64,000 nt of DNA, taken from Cervus elaphus (lineage: Eukaryota > Chordata > Mammalia > Artiodactyla > Cervidae). The stretch's first letter is position 1. Each line of letters begins with the position of its first letter. The stretch spans positions 99,645,152 through 99,709,151 of the forward strand of contig NC_057832.1 in the NCBI RefSeq assembly GCF_910594005.1. Direction: 5' to 3'. Below are positions 33,000-44,650 of this stretch, in pieces. The position numbers and the translations under genes were made by a program. Under the pieces are notes generated by a model. The model made no database searches. It was not told the origin of the DNA and saw only the letters and a list, made by a program, of their open reading frames with translations.

Positions 33000-33440
33000 C
33001 TGCTCCTTTACTCTTCTACCTTGGTTAATAAGCCACTCTTTAACCCAGGCCAGAACACTGGCGTCATCCTGGATTTAGCTTTTCTTCACTGTTCTCATCA
33101 AGTTGTTCACTAAATCCTTTCCATTTTCACCCCCTAAATTTTTTTTTTTTTTTTTACCAAAAGCTACAAGTTTATTAACATAACTTATAAAAATATGGAA
33201 CGCTTCACGAATTTGCATGTCATCCTTGCGCAGGGGCCATGCTAATCCTAAATGTTTAACACATGCTGTCCATCTCCATTTTCTTAATTCAGGGTCCCAT
33301 TAGTTACCTGACTGGTTTGACTGCCTCTAGCCTCAGTCCTCTCCAAGTGATTCTTCACACACTTGGGAGGACTGTTTGCTCCTTACCACCTTTAGTAATG
33401 CTTCATCCTGTAGTCTAGAACCCTAAGGGTGACCAGGAGT
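33000..33440 (-). mobile_element. L2 LINE remnant interrupted by chimeric U6 retrocopy
   Basis: AGAACACTGGCGTCATCCTG and TGCTGTCCATCTCCATTTTC are L2-like on either side of 33139-33247. Confidence 0.55.
33139..33247 (-). pseudogene. Chimeric retrocopy: U6 3' half fused to an mRNA 3' end
   Basis: On the minus strand 33247-33189 is the last 59 nt of U6 RNA (GATTAGCATGGCCCCTGCGC ... GCGTTCCATATTTTT). It is joined directly to 33 nt of unrelated sequence (33188-33156) containing AATAAA, then 15 nt, then a 17-A tail (T run 33139-33155). The match CCTAAAT at 33133-33139 and 33247-33253 fits a 7-bp target-site duplication. U6 plus a separately polyadenylated 3' end is the hallmark of template switching by LINE reverse transcriptase. 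I could not identify the mRNA donor. Confidence 0.85.
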
Positions 33441-33552
33441 TACTGCAGTGGGCTTTCGTGACTTGTGGTTATTCCTGGACTGAACCGATAAATACTCTCT
33501 CTCTCAAAAGTGTTGCTTACATTTGCGTTTCCAAATAAACTACGTGATTTAT

Positions 33553-33748
33553 GGGTTTCCCTGGTGGCTCAGTTGGTAAAGAAGCCACCTGCAATGCAGT
33601 AGATCTGGGTTTGATCCTTGGGTAGGGAAGATCCGCTGGAGAAGGGAAAGGCTACCCACTCCAGTATTCTGGCCTGGAGAATTCCATGAACTGTATAGTC
33701 CATGGGGTCACAAAGAGTCGGACACGACTGAGCAACTTTCACTTTCAA
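33553..33748 (+). mobile_element. Bov-tA SINE
   Basis: Full plus-strand copy. Perfect 9-bp duplication GTGATTTAT at 33544-33552 and 33749-33757. Confidence 0.92.
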
Positions 33749-33816
33749 GTGATTTATAGTATACTCTTTTCATAATTTGTTTTTCTGAATAGATAAAATT
33801 ATCATCTAGTAGAGGT

Positions 33817-33901
33817 TCCCCTCCTCTTCCCCCCTGCCCCTCGCCCCCCTCCCCCTCTCTTCCCTCCCAGTCCGTCCCTCCGTCCCTCCCTCCCTTCCTT
33901 T
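33817..33901. repeat. 85-bp polypyrimidine tract
   Basis: Nearly pure C/T with a few G, including CCGTCCCTC repeats at about 33872-33890. The opposite strand is polypurine. Confidence 0.9.
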
Positions 33902-33929
33902 GGTTGTTACAAATGAATCTTCCATAATA

Positions 33930-34490
33930 TTGAGTACCACTGAGCTATAAGATGAAGCACAAATTATTTTGCACAGTAGATAAGGCCCCCACCATCTGGC
34001 TTCCCCCTAGCTGAACCTCTGGTATACTGCATGCTTGGTCATGCTCCATATGTTACACTGTTTCCTCTGCTCTGAATACTTCCACCCCACCCTCCTTCCT
34101 GCTCCCAGTGACACCTCTCAAATAGCTACTTCTGTAACATCTTTCCTGATCAGAATAAAATCCAAACTCCTTTCCAAGGCTTATAAAGGCCTTACTTGAT
34201 TTTTTCCAATCTTATCTCCCTCCACTGTTTCCCTTTTCACCAGACTCTTCCCCTGACTGCTCCTCACCCATTCAGGTCACAAATCAAATGTGCCTCATCA
34301 GAGACCACCCCGCTCCACAGCCATTTTCTTATCATATTGCCTTATTTTATCCTCTGCATAGCAGAAATTCTTTTTTTCCTTTATGTCTTTATTGTCATGG
34401 CTCCTTCCTCTAGAATGTAAGTTTTTTGAGATGAGACTCTGCCTTCTTGCTTATCACTGTGTCTTTATCCTAGAACCTGGTTCCCAGTAA
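33930..34490 (-). mobile_element. L2 LINE remnant
   Basis: CCACCATCTGGCTTCCCCCT, ATGCTCCATATGTTACACTG and ATGTAAGTTTTTTGAGATGA are diagnostic minus-strand L2 phrases. Confidence 0.7.
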
Positions 34491-34616
34491 ATTTAAAAAA
34501 AATTTTTTTAATTGGAGTATAGTTGATTTACAATGTTGTGTTAGTTTCAGATGTACAGCGAAGTGAACCAGTTATAGATATACATATATCCACTCTTTGT
34601 CTTTTCCCATATAGGT

Positions 34617-35141
34617 TGAGAAATGGAGTATTCCTGCCATATCAGTAAATAAGGATGTCACAGTCATCAGCAGTTTTGACCCTCCAAATGTGAATTTCTG
34701 AGCCCTAAGGGCAACCAGGAAGGAAAATAATAGCTGTGATCTGGCAGCCATGAGGCTGCAGCCACTCCCTCCAGTGAGCACTGAGGAAAAACACAGGATA
34801 CTGGCCCAAATAGCTGAGATGCATATGAAAGGAATGATTTCCGTGAGCCCAGACTCTTGCATCTTCCCATACATAGAAAAGGGAAAAGTGCCAAATTCCT
34901 TAACTTGAGATACCCGGTTTTCTTTAATTCACAAAAATACTTTTTGATGATCAGACTACCTGCCCTTTGTTTCAGACTTCTGTATAACCTGACTCTCTGC
35001 ACTCCTCACCTCCCCCCACCTCCTTGGAGCAGTTCTTTCAGGGTTATTTGAGATTCTGTCTCCTGGGCTTGAAGTCCTAAAAATTCCTGCTGAATAAAAT
35101 ATCTGTCAGCTTTAAGACTGTGACTGTTTTTTAAGCCGTCA
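34617..35141 (+). mobile_element. ERV-type solo LTR (probable gammaretrovirus-like class)
   Basis: About 525 bp interrupts the L1 exactly between CCCATATAGGT and GGCTCATTATTGAG. It begins TG and ends CA. A polyadenylation signal AATAAA at 35093-35098 follows GGAGCAGTTCTTTCAGGG and a TGTCTCCTGGGCT motif usual in R regions of class I ruminant LTRs. No internal viral genes are present. The short duplication (AGGT/GGCT) is too degraded to be certain. Confidence 0.65.
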
Positions 35142-35335
35142 GGCTCATTATTGAGTAGAGTTCCCTGTGCTGTACAGTAGATCCTTATTAATTATTTTAT
35201 ATATAGTAGTGTGTGCATGTCAATCCCAGTCTCCCGATTTATTCCCCCCCTTACCGCTTGGTAACCGTGAGTTTGTTGCCTACATCTGTAACTATTTCTG
35301 TTTTGTAGATAAGTTCACTTGTACCCCCTTTTTGT

Positions 35336-35745
35336 TGTTCAGTTGCTGAGTTGTGTCCAACTCTTTGTGACAGGGTATTGGCCCAGACAGCTGAGATGTA
35401 TATGAAAGGAATGAGTTCATTGAGCCCAGACTGCATGGACTACAGCGTGCCAGGCTTCCCTGCACTCCACTGTCTCCTGGAGTTTGCTCAAATTCATGTC
35501 CATTGAGTCAGTTATGTCATCCACCCATGTCATCCTCTGTCGCCCCCTCCTCCTCCTGCCCTCAATCTTTCCCAGCATCAGGGTCTTTTTCAATGAATCA
35601 GCTCTTTGCATCAGGTGGCCATAGTATTGGAGCTTCAGCATCAGTCCTTGCAGTGAATATTCAGGGTTGATTTCCTTTAGGATTTACTGCTTTGGTCTCC
35701 TTGCTGTCCAAGGGATTCTCAGGAGTCTCCTCCAGCATCTCCTTT
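35336..35745 (-). mobile_element. BovB 3' fragment containing an LTR-derived patch
   Basis: Minus-strand BovB inserted in the L1. Its tail-proximal GTGTCCAACTCTTTGTGA is followed by a 61-bp foreign block (35372-35432) and then resumes GCATGGACTACAGCGTGCCA. Confidence 0.85.
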
Positions 35746-36539
35746 TTAGTTTCTACATATCAGCAATATAGTATGATATTTGTCTTTCTCTGTCTGACTT
35801 GCTTCTCTCAGTATGAAAATCTCTAGGTCCATCCATGTTGCTGCACATGTCATTATTTTATTCTTTTTTATGGCTGAGTAATATTCTGTTGTATATATAT
35901 ATATACACACCACATCTTATTTATCCATTTGTCTGTCAATGGGCATTTAGGTTGCTTCCATGTCCTGAGCATTGTAAATAGTGCTGCAATGAACATTGGG
36001 GTGCATTTATCTTTTAAATTATGGTTTCCTCCAGATGTATGCCCAGGAGTGGGATTAATGGATCATATGGTGGCTCTATTTTTAGTTTTTTGAGGAACCT
36101 CTAAACCGTTCTTCACTCTGCATTTCCACCAACAGTGTAGGAGAGTTCCCTTTTTCCCATGCCCTCTCCAGCATTTATTGTTTGTAGATTTTTTTTTAAT
36201 GATTGCCATTCTGATTGGTGTGAAATGATACCTCATTGTAGTTTTGATTTGCACTGTCTGGTGATTAAGCATGTTGAGCACATTTTCATGGGCTTTTTAG
36301 CCATCTATATGTCTTCTTAAATATTTGTTGATTGATTAGATTATCTACCCTCTCCTTTTTATACATTGCGTTGTTGAGTCTTTGCTGCTATTAGAGTTTG
36401 CAGTCTCCATTGCTAGATTGAGCGGGCATTGTAAATGGTCAAGGCAGTCCAGGAGTGGACATCTTAAAGATATGTTGTTGGTAAGAGCATGTTCTTCTCC
36501 CTCCAGTTAATCAGTTGTTGCCAGTTTGAAATTATAATA

Positions 36540-36745
36540 AAAATTAGCATTTAATGGAGGTGGGGGGCACTCTACTGAGTCCTTAATTTCTTCATTTCAT
36601 TTAATCCTGACATTAATACTATGATGAAGGTATTAATACATTATTACCAGTTTATAAATAGGGTAACTGCTGTACATGGAGAGGTTAAGTGTAACCGCTC
36701 CAGCAAATGACGGAACTGACTATCCAGCCCAAGCTTTAACACAGT
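36540..36745 (-). mobile_element. MIR SINE fragment
   Basis: Minus-strand MIR order: TCATTTCATTTAATCCTGAC, then TTATTACCAGTTTATAAATA and GGAGAGGTTAAGTG. Confidence 0.65.
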
Positions 36746-36918
36746 ACTGCTTCCTGGCTTATCCAGATTGTCCTGATTTTTTAAGAAAAGTCAGGAATCT
36801 AGAGCTTTTATTCTGTTTCCCTATTTTAAAATGTTGGCAATTCATTTACAGTAAAAAACCAAACAAAAAACAGTGCAAACCAAACAAAACAGATATGAGG
36901 GGCTGCTTGTTTTATATC

Positions 36919-37052
36919 GGAGAAGGCAATGGCAGCCCACTCCAGTACTCTTGCCTGGAACATCCCATGGGCAGAGGAGCCTGGTGGGCTGCAGTCCATG
37001 GGGTCGCGGAGAGTCGGACACGACTGAGCGACTTCACTTTCACTTCACTTTG
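36919..37052 (+). mobile_element. Bov-A monomer
   Basis: One Bov-A unit without tRNA head, from GGAGAAGGCAATGGCAGCCC to CGACTTCACTTTCAC. Confidence 0.88.
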
Positions 37053-37500
37053 GTTTATATGGTTTCTCTCTGAATAGACCTGGAACTGTTTACGATCCTA
37101 CCCTTATGATCCTGGTACTCCAGTGCTGGATAGATGGTTGCAGGGACAGATGGCAACAGTCATTTCTGATTCCGCTTCATTTTCTTGCTCCACAGTAAAA
37201 TAAAGCAAAATAATGTCTTCTGTTTCTGTAGCATATTGCAGTTACAAGGTGTTTTCAAAAACATTGTTTGACTTTTTAAATTTCAGTTGATGCTGCCACC
37301 ATCAACCTGTATGTATGTGTCCCTCAGCCTTCAGTTCCAGAGTGGATCAGAGGAAGTAAACCAGGAAGTGATGAGTGTTAGGCTCACTGCTCAGCCTGCT
37401 TTTCAATATTAATCAGTATTACTGTTGGCCCCACTGATCTCATTATATGTGACTCCATGTGTGAGAAAGCATGCTTTAAACATTCAGGGCTATTTACTTT

Positions 37501-37716
37501 CTTTTTTTTTTTTTCATTTATTTTTATTAGTTGGAGGCTAATTACTTTACAGTTTGGTAGTGGTTTTTGCCATACATTGACATGAATCAGCCATGGATTT
37601 ACATGTGTTCCCCATCCCGATCCCCCCTCCCACTTCCTTCCCCATCCCATCCCTCTGGGTCTTCCCAGTGCACCAGCCCTGAGCACTTGTCTCATGCATC
37701 CATTCTGGGCTGGTGT
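37501..37716 (-). mobile_element. Young bovine L1 3' end, 5'-truncated
   Basis: The minus strand ends ATTAGCCTCCAACTAATAAA and an A tail. Perfect 10-bp duplication TATTTACTTT at 37491-37500 and 37717-37726. The homologous plus-strand copy is at 62670-62931. Confidence 0.88.
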
Positions 37717-38286
37717 TATTTACTTTAAATTAATGAGACAATACAATATCCATAAATTATGTACAGTTTATAGAAAATGCATTCAGTACTGGGGTTTTAG
37801 TTTTTAGATTTTGACCCTTCTGCATATACTTAATTTCTAGTGACTAATCTGGTTGCCATTTTTACAAATTTCTAAATTTACATAAATAATCTATGCAAGT
37901 AATAATTTGTATGAATAGAAGGGACTTTCATACCATTTAAAATTCAATTTAAAATATTTTTTATAAAATGGTATAATGATTACAAGCATTAAAATGTGAG
38001 CTCAGTTCTTTATTTTTTCCCCCCAAAAGTCAGTCCCTTATTCTCTTTTTTAAAACAAAACAAAACAACAACAATTTTGTTCTCTTTCCACCTTTTGGAA
38101 GTGGGCATGGGTAGTTAGCTAAATAAGTCATTTAATACAAATGAAGAAAAACATGAAACCAGTTGACTGCCCTGGTGTTCACAGAAGACAGTGGCTTTGA
38201 AAGACATTGCTTTAGCAGCTTATGAGTACATTCATTCCTGTGGCATGGAAGAATGCTGTCAGGTCTATCAGTTTGTAGAAACTATT

Positions 38287-38505
38287 CTTTCACTAGTGGT
38301 AAAGAACCTGCCTGCCAGTGCAGGAGACATAGAGATGTGGGTTCGATCCTTGGGTCAGGAAGATCCCAGGTCGGGAAGTGGGGCACAGCAACCGACTCCA
38401 GTATTCTTGCCTGGAGAATTTCATGAACAGAGGAGTCTGACTTGCTACAGTCCATAGGGTTGCAAAGTGTGGGACATGACGGAAGCAGCTGAGCACGCAC
38501 ACTAA
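38287..38505 (+). mobile_element. Bov-tA SINE
   Basis: Plus-strand copy with a degraded head (CACTAGTGGTAAAGAACCTG) and a complete tail. Confidence 0.85.
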
Positions 38506-38642
38506 GGCAGTGATGGTGGGCATTGAAGGGTGAGGGGACTGGAAGGCGTGTTAGAGGGACTGGGCTGAGTGACTGCAGATGAAGTCTGAAAAATCACTTC
38601 AATTCGATGTGCATGTTTTATAATACAAATTCACTGACCTCT

Positions 38643-41600
38643 CAGTTCAGTTCAGTTCAGTTGCTCAGTTGTGTCCAACTTTTGTGACCCCATTGACTGC
38701 AGCACGCCAGGCCTCCCTGTCCGTGACCAACTCCCAGAGTTTACTTAAACTCGTGTCCATTGAGTCAGTGATGCCATCCAACCATCTCATCCTCTGTCGT
38801 CCCCTTCTCCTCCTGCCTTCAATCTTTCCCAGCATCAGGGTCTTTCCTAGTGAGTCAGTTCTTCTCATCAGGTGGCCAAAGTATTGGAGTTTCAGCTTCA
38901 GCATCAGTCCTTCCAATGAATATTCAGGACTGATCTCCTTCAGGATGGACTGGTTGGATCTCCTTGCAGTTCAAGGGACTCTCAAGAGTCTTCTCCAACA
39001 TCACAGTTCAAAAGCTTCAGTTCTTTGTTGCTCAGCTTTTTTATAGTCCAACTCTCACATCCATACATGATTACTGGAAAAACCAGAGTTTTGACTAGAT
39101 GGACCTTTGTTGGCAAAGTAATGTCTCTGCTTTTTAATATGCTGTCTAGGTTGGTCATAGCTTTTCTTCTAGGGGCAAGTGTCTTTTAATTTCATGGCTG
39201 CAGTCATCCTCTGCAGTGATTTTGGAGCCCTCCAAAATAAAGTCTGTCACTGTTTCCATTGTTTCCCCATCTGTTTGCCATGAAGTGATAGGACCAGATG
39301 CCGTGATTTTAGTTTTCTGAATGTTGAGTTTTAAGCCAGCTTTTTCACTCTCCTCTTTGACTTTCATCAAGAGGCTCTTTAGTTCTTCACTTTCTGCCAT
39401 ATAAGGGTGGTGTCATCTGCATATCTGAGGTTATTGATATTTCTCCCGGCAATCTTGATTCCAGCTTATGCTTCATCCAGCCCAGCGTTTCTCATGATGT
39501 ACTCTGCATAAGTTAAATAAGCAGGGTGGCAATATACAGGCTTGATGTACTCCTTTCCCAATTTGGAACCAGTCTGTTCTATGTCCAGTTCTAACTGTTG
39601 CTTCCTGACCTGCATACAGATTTCTTAGGAGGCAGGTCAGGTGGTCTGGTATTCCCATCTCTTTCAGAATTTTCCACAGTTTGTGGTGATCCACACAGTC
39701 AAAGGCTTTGGCACAGTCAGTAAAGCAGAAGTAGATGTTTTTCTGGAACTCTCTTGCTTTTTCCATGATCCAGCGGATGTTGGCAATTTGATCTCTGATT
39801 CCTCAGCCTTTTCTAAATCCAGCTTGAACATCTGGAAGCTCACGCTTTGCATACTGTTGAAGCCTGGCTTGGAGAGTTTTGAGCATCACTTTGCTAGTGT
39901 GTGAAATGAGTGCAATTGTGCAGTAGTTTGAGCATCCTTTAGCATTGCCTTTCTTTGGGATTTGAATGAAAACTGACCTTTTCCAGTCCTGTGGCCACTG
40001 CTGAGTTTTCCAAATTTGCTGGCATATTGAGTGCAGCACTTTCACAGCATCATCTTTTAGAATTTAAAATAGCTCAACTGGAATTCCATCATCTCCAGTA
40101 GCTTTGTTCGTAGTGATGCTTTCCTAAGGCCCACTTGACTTCTCGTTCCAGGATGTCTGACTCTAGGTGAGTGATCACACCATGGTGATTATCTGGGTCG
40201 TGAAGATCTTTTTTGTACAGTTCTTCTGTGTATTCTTGCAACCTCTTCTTACTGTCTTCTGCTTCTGTTAGGTCCATCCATTTCTGTCCTTTATTTTGCC
40301 CATCTTTAAATGAAATATTCCCTTGGTATCTCTAATTTCCTTGAAGAGATCTCTAGTCTTGTTTTCCTCTATTTCTTTGCATTAATCATTAAGGAAGGCT
40401 TTCTTATCTCTCCTTGCTATTCTTTGGAGCTCTGCATTCAAATGGGTATATCTTTCCTTTTCTCCTTTGCCTTTCACTTCTCTTCTTTTCACAGCTATTT
40501 GTAAGGGCTCCTCAGGCAACCATTTTGCCTTTTTGCATTTCTTTTTCTTGGAGATGGTCTTGATCCCTGTCTCCTGTACAATGTCACGAAGCTCCATCCA
40601 TAGTTCTTCAGGCACTCTATCAGATCTAAACCCTTGAATCTATTTGTCACTTCCACTGTATAATTGTAAGGGATTTGATTTAGGTCATACCTGAATGGTC
40701 TAGTGGCTTTCCCTACTTTCTTCAATTTAAGTCTGAATTTTGCAATAAGGAGTTCATGATCTGAGCCACAGTCAGCTCCCGGTCTTGTTTTTGCTGACTG
40801 TATAGAGCTTCTCCATCTTTGGCTGAAAAGAATATAAATCTGATATCAGCATTGACCATCTGGTGATGTCCACATGTAGAATCTTCTCTTATGTTGTTGG
40901 AACAGGGTGTTTGCTATGGCCAGTGCGTTCTCTTGGCAAAACTCTATTAGCCTTTGCCCTGCTTCATTCTGTACTCCAAGGCCAGATTTGCCTGTTATTC
41001 CAGGTATTTCTTGGCTTTCTACTTTCGCATTCCAGTTCCCTATAATGAAAAGGATATCTTTTTGGGGTGTTAGTTCTAGAAAGTCTTGTAGGTCTTCATA
41101 AAACCATTCAGCTTCAGCTTCTTCAGCATTACTGGTCGAGGCATAGACTTGGATTACTGTGATATTGAATGGTTTGCCTTGGAAACGAGTGGAGATTAAT
41201 CTGTCATTTTTGAAATTGCATCCAAGTACTGCATTTCGGACGCTTTTGTTGACTACGATGGCTACTCCATTTCTTCTAAGGGATTCTTGCCCACAGCTGT
41301 AGATATAATGGTCATCTGAATTAAATTCACCCATTCCAGTCCATTTTAGTTCACTGATTCCTAAAAGGTTGATGTTCACTCTTGCCATCTCCTATTTGAC
41401 CACTTCCAATTTGCCTTGATTCATGGACCTAAGATTCTAGGCTCCTATGCAATGTTGCTCTTTACAGCATCGGACTTTACTTCCATGACCAGTCACATCC
41501 ACAACTGGGTGTTGTTTTTGCTTTGGCTCCGTCTCTTCATTCTTTCTGGAGTTATTTCTCCACTGATCTCCATTAGCATATAGGGCACCTACTGACCTGA

Positions 41601-41815
41601 GGAGTTCATCTTTCAATGTCTTATCTTTTTGCCTTTTCATACTGTTCATGGGGTTCTCCAGGCAAGAATACTGAAGTGGTTTGCCATTCCCTTCTCTAAT
41701 GGGCCAAGTTTTGTCAGAGCTCTCCACCATGACCTGTCTGTCTTGGGTGGCCCTGCACGGCATGGCTCATAGTTTCATTGAGTTAGACAAGGCTGTGGTC
41801 CATGTGATGAGATTG
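38643..41815 (-). pseudogene. BovB (RTE) LINE, nearly full length, inactivated
   Basis: About 3.17 kb, close to the usual BovB length of roughly 3.2-3.8 kb. The minus strand carries an apurinic-type endonuclease segment (41388-40846, 180 residues, with GISELKWTG and the motif-4-like IIGNWNAKV), then the reverse transcriptase in pieces (39766-39473 with TDCAKAFDCVDHHKLW; 39400-39155 with the KLNIQKTK thumb). Stops and frameshifts split the single ORF into at least six fragments. GNWN replaces the expected catalytic GDWN, and VHQACILPP replaces the family's QGCILSP. The 3' end at 38643 shows the (TGAAC)n tail. Confidence 0.93.
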
Positions 41816-41939
41816 GTAAGATCCAAATCTTGGGTTGAAGATATACACAGGATAGTGTGGGATAGAGTTAACATGCCCAAGCGTGTTATGGTCAGAGACT
41901 GTGCTCTGGGACAAAGTGGGGAGCTTTGATGGAGCACTT

Positions 41940-42080
41940 AATTAGAAGGCCGGAGATGTGGGTTCAGATTTTGATTTTGCTGCCAAGTCGAGCTGTGACT
42001 TTGGGCCTCAGCCTTTCTGGGTCTCAATCTGTAAAATGAGAAAATCAGACTAGATGGCCTCCAAGGTCTTAGACATCTGG
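41940..42080 (+). mobile_element. MIR-like SINE fragment
   Basis: CAGCCTTTCTGGGTCTCAAT, CTGTAAAATGAGAAAATCAG and AGATGGCCTCCAAGGTC follow MIR 3' order. Confidence 0.65.
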
Positions 42081-43242
42081 TTAAAGATAACTCTTTGTGA
42101 GCATCTAGGTCTGACTGGTTATCAAGATAAGAAGATATATATAGTTAGGGGATCCAAAGTGGATAATTACAGGTTTTTCAGCCAATTATATCAGGGTATT
42201 CTTTGTACTTCCTAACAAATTAAATAGCAGAGGAGGCTTTATGATTGAGAAAAAACATGAGTCTCCTCCCTTTTCTCTTCTTCCCACCCGTAGCCCTATG
42301 GTCCAGAGACAACCTTTAAAAATAATTTCATTATTTGTTTTTAGCTCCTCTTAGAATTACTTCCATGAGGCTATATTAATAATAGTGTAAACTTCTGTTT
42401 TCTTGAATTACCAACTTTAGACCATATCATATCTGTGGACTTTTTTAGTATGAAAAATAAGAATTTAAGTCACTTTTTCTATTTCCTCCTTTCTCCGTCC
42501 CCCATTATTTGATATTTATTTTTTTTTAATTCTTTCATTAATTATCTTTATAGTTTCAAATTGATAGACTTATTTTTTGATCTATCAACTTTCAGTCAAC
42601 CAACTTGCCATTTTGTAAAATGGCATTATAAGTGCCCCATGCGCTAACCCTCTTTCCAATATTCCAGGTTCTGGGAGCCATACTTTACTTTTACATCATT
42701 ATGGTTAATATTTTTAGTTTGTCTTCCATCCCCCAAGTATTATGTGCTTATCTTTATGTTTAGATTACTGTTTTTACCACATTACATTTCTGTGCCTTCT
42801 TTAATAGCCATGTCCAGAATTATAACTGTATGAATACTCAAAAGTTTTATGTCTCTTAAGAGCTAAGGAAATAATTGGGTATGTACTTAAAGACTTAACT
42901 TAGTAAACCATTCATTTACACATTTATTAAACAGATATTTATTGAATATCAGACTTGTCATCACAATGCAATTTACAGTAGTGAAAAATTGAAAACAACC
43001 TAAACAATTAACTTCAGGGAGTTAGTAAAATCCTACTATACATTTTTATAGGGAATGCTCTTTAAACATTAAAAAAATGATCTTAAATGTTAATAACATA
43101 AAAAATTCTGTTCTATAGTAAATTTTAAAATATTTCTAAAACAATATATACACTATAGCCTCACTTTTGTCTTAAAAAAAAAAAAAACAAAACACAAAGC
43201 AACCAGGTAAGAAATTCAGGGGAAAATGCTAGCAGCATGAAT
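42081..43242. other. Intron 1 stretch without recognised feature
   Basis: AT-rich, with an A-rich run at 43174-43190. No repeat I can name. Confidence 0.4.
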
Positions 43243-43448
43243 TGTTGTCTAGTTGTTTGGTGGTATCCGACAATTGGGACCCATGGACTGTAGCCCGGCT
43301 GGCTCCTCTGTCTGTGGGATTTCTCAGACAAGAATACTGGCGTGAGTAGCCATTTCCTTCTCTAGGGGATCTTCCCAATCCAGGGACTGAACCTGCACAT
43401 CCTGCATTGGCAAGCGGATTCTTAACCCCTAAACCACCAGGGAAGCCC
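43243..43448 (-). mobile_element. Bov-tA SINE
   Basis: Minus-strand copy ending AAACCACCAGGGAAGCCC; more diverged than most copies here. Confidence 0.88.
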
Positions 43449-43789
43449 AGAAGCATGCACGCCAAATTGTTAACTTGGTAATGTGGCTATCTCAGGCGGT
43501 GTTGGTGTTGATTTCTGTTTCTTTCTTTTTTTTTCTGACTTGTGTTTTTTCAGTTACCCAAAAAGAACATGTGTCACTTTTATGATAATTTTTTAAAATT
43601 AGAATTGCCAGTTTTTCTTGAAATAGTGTGTTAAAATAATCTAGGAGTACCTGATAAGATTCAGTAAATATTTGTGAAGTGGATGAGAGAATGGTTGATT
43701 CCAGAGGTTTCTGGATCCATAGTATTGACACATATACATTCACAGTTTTATCCAGAAGCAAGTCCTAGTTATCTCAAAAGAAAAATCAT

Positions 43790-44650
43790 GTATTGAAAAA
43801 TCTAAAAAACGGCTTTAACTGAATGTTGGTTGTGTAATGGCAAATCCAGCAGACTCGAGGCCCACTACAGAAGCGGCCAGGCAACAATGCTATATTTCAC
43901 AGTAAGCAGGATCTGAATAAAAGTGTCCTTTGTGCTGGTGAGACTGAGGGGTGGGACTTGGGGCAATTCATATTATTTCTCCTTAATGGAAATTGAGGCA
44001 GCCTCTAATCCTGCCGTCACATGACAGCTACTTATTTGATTTTTTGGCAATTTGGGGAGCAGCTGTGGACACATGATTTTTCTGCAAAAAGAGCCAGCTG
44101 CATTCTTAACCCATTTGAAAATGCCTGGGTATACTAAGCTTCCTTCCTATCCACCATGTTTCTGATCCAGCGATAGCTTCAGCAACTCACTTCCTTTTAA
44201 TTGATATTTGTAGCTGTTGATAAGCATCTGAATATTTGAGAATGCATTTTCTAATCCTTTTTATCATTGTCATCAACATTCATTAGGTACCTTCTCACTC
44301 AGGTCACTGAGACAGACACAGGGTTGTAAGCTGTAATGTGGAGACGACTTTCCTCTTTGACAGGTGGGTCAGCATTATCCTTAGAATCGTTTTGTTTTCA
44401 GCAGGTTAAATTACAGTGTAAAGAAAGAATCTGGTGTGAAGGCAGCTGAAAGCTGTGTGCCTCTGGTCCCCAGACTCCTCCTGAGTCTGCTGTCTGGGTA
44501 TTCACTCCAGTCCGCTTGCTGTGCCACCTGCCTTCACAGCCGGTGCCTCAGCCTGCAGCCCCCTTCTTTCACTCTGGCGCCTGACAGACTCCCGGCTGAA
44601 GACTGACCCCCATCACGATTCCTGCTCAGTGTCCTTGTAGTCCTCTCTTC
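43790..44650. promoter_or_regulatory. Repeat-free intronic block with a perfect M-box/E-box core
   Basis: I recognise no transposon across about 860 bp here, while both flanks are SINEs. The block has balanced base composition and ten-plus scattered CpGs, unlike neighbouring AT-rich intron. At 44016-44025 is GTCACATGAC, a ten-base near-palindromic E-box of the MITF/TFE/USF type. Calling it regulatory is inference: no conservation data are available to me. Confidence 0.25.

Larger units (their letters stand above)
34496..36325 (-). mobile_element. L1 3' region, split by an LTR and a BovB
   Basis: L1 text occurs at 34496-34616, 35142-35333 and 35746-36325 in consistent order (TTGGAGTATAGTTGATTTAC; TATTGAGTAGAGTTCCCTGT; GTCTTTCTCTGTCTGACTTG; GTGTGAAATGATACCTCATT). 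The T run at 34497-34510 marks the A tail of the minus-strand element. Confidence 0.85.

Noticed and set aside
34617..35141. Provirus with coding capacity
   Set aside because: Only a single LTR-sized insert is present; L1 sequence resumes immediately on both sides and no retroviral protein motif is seen.
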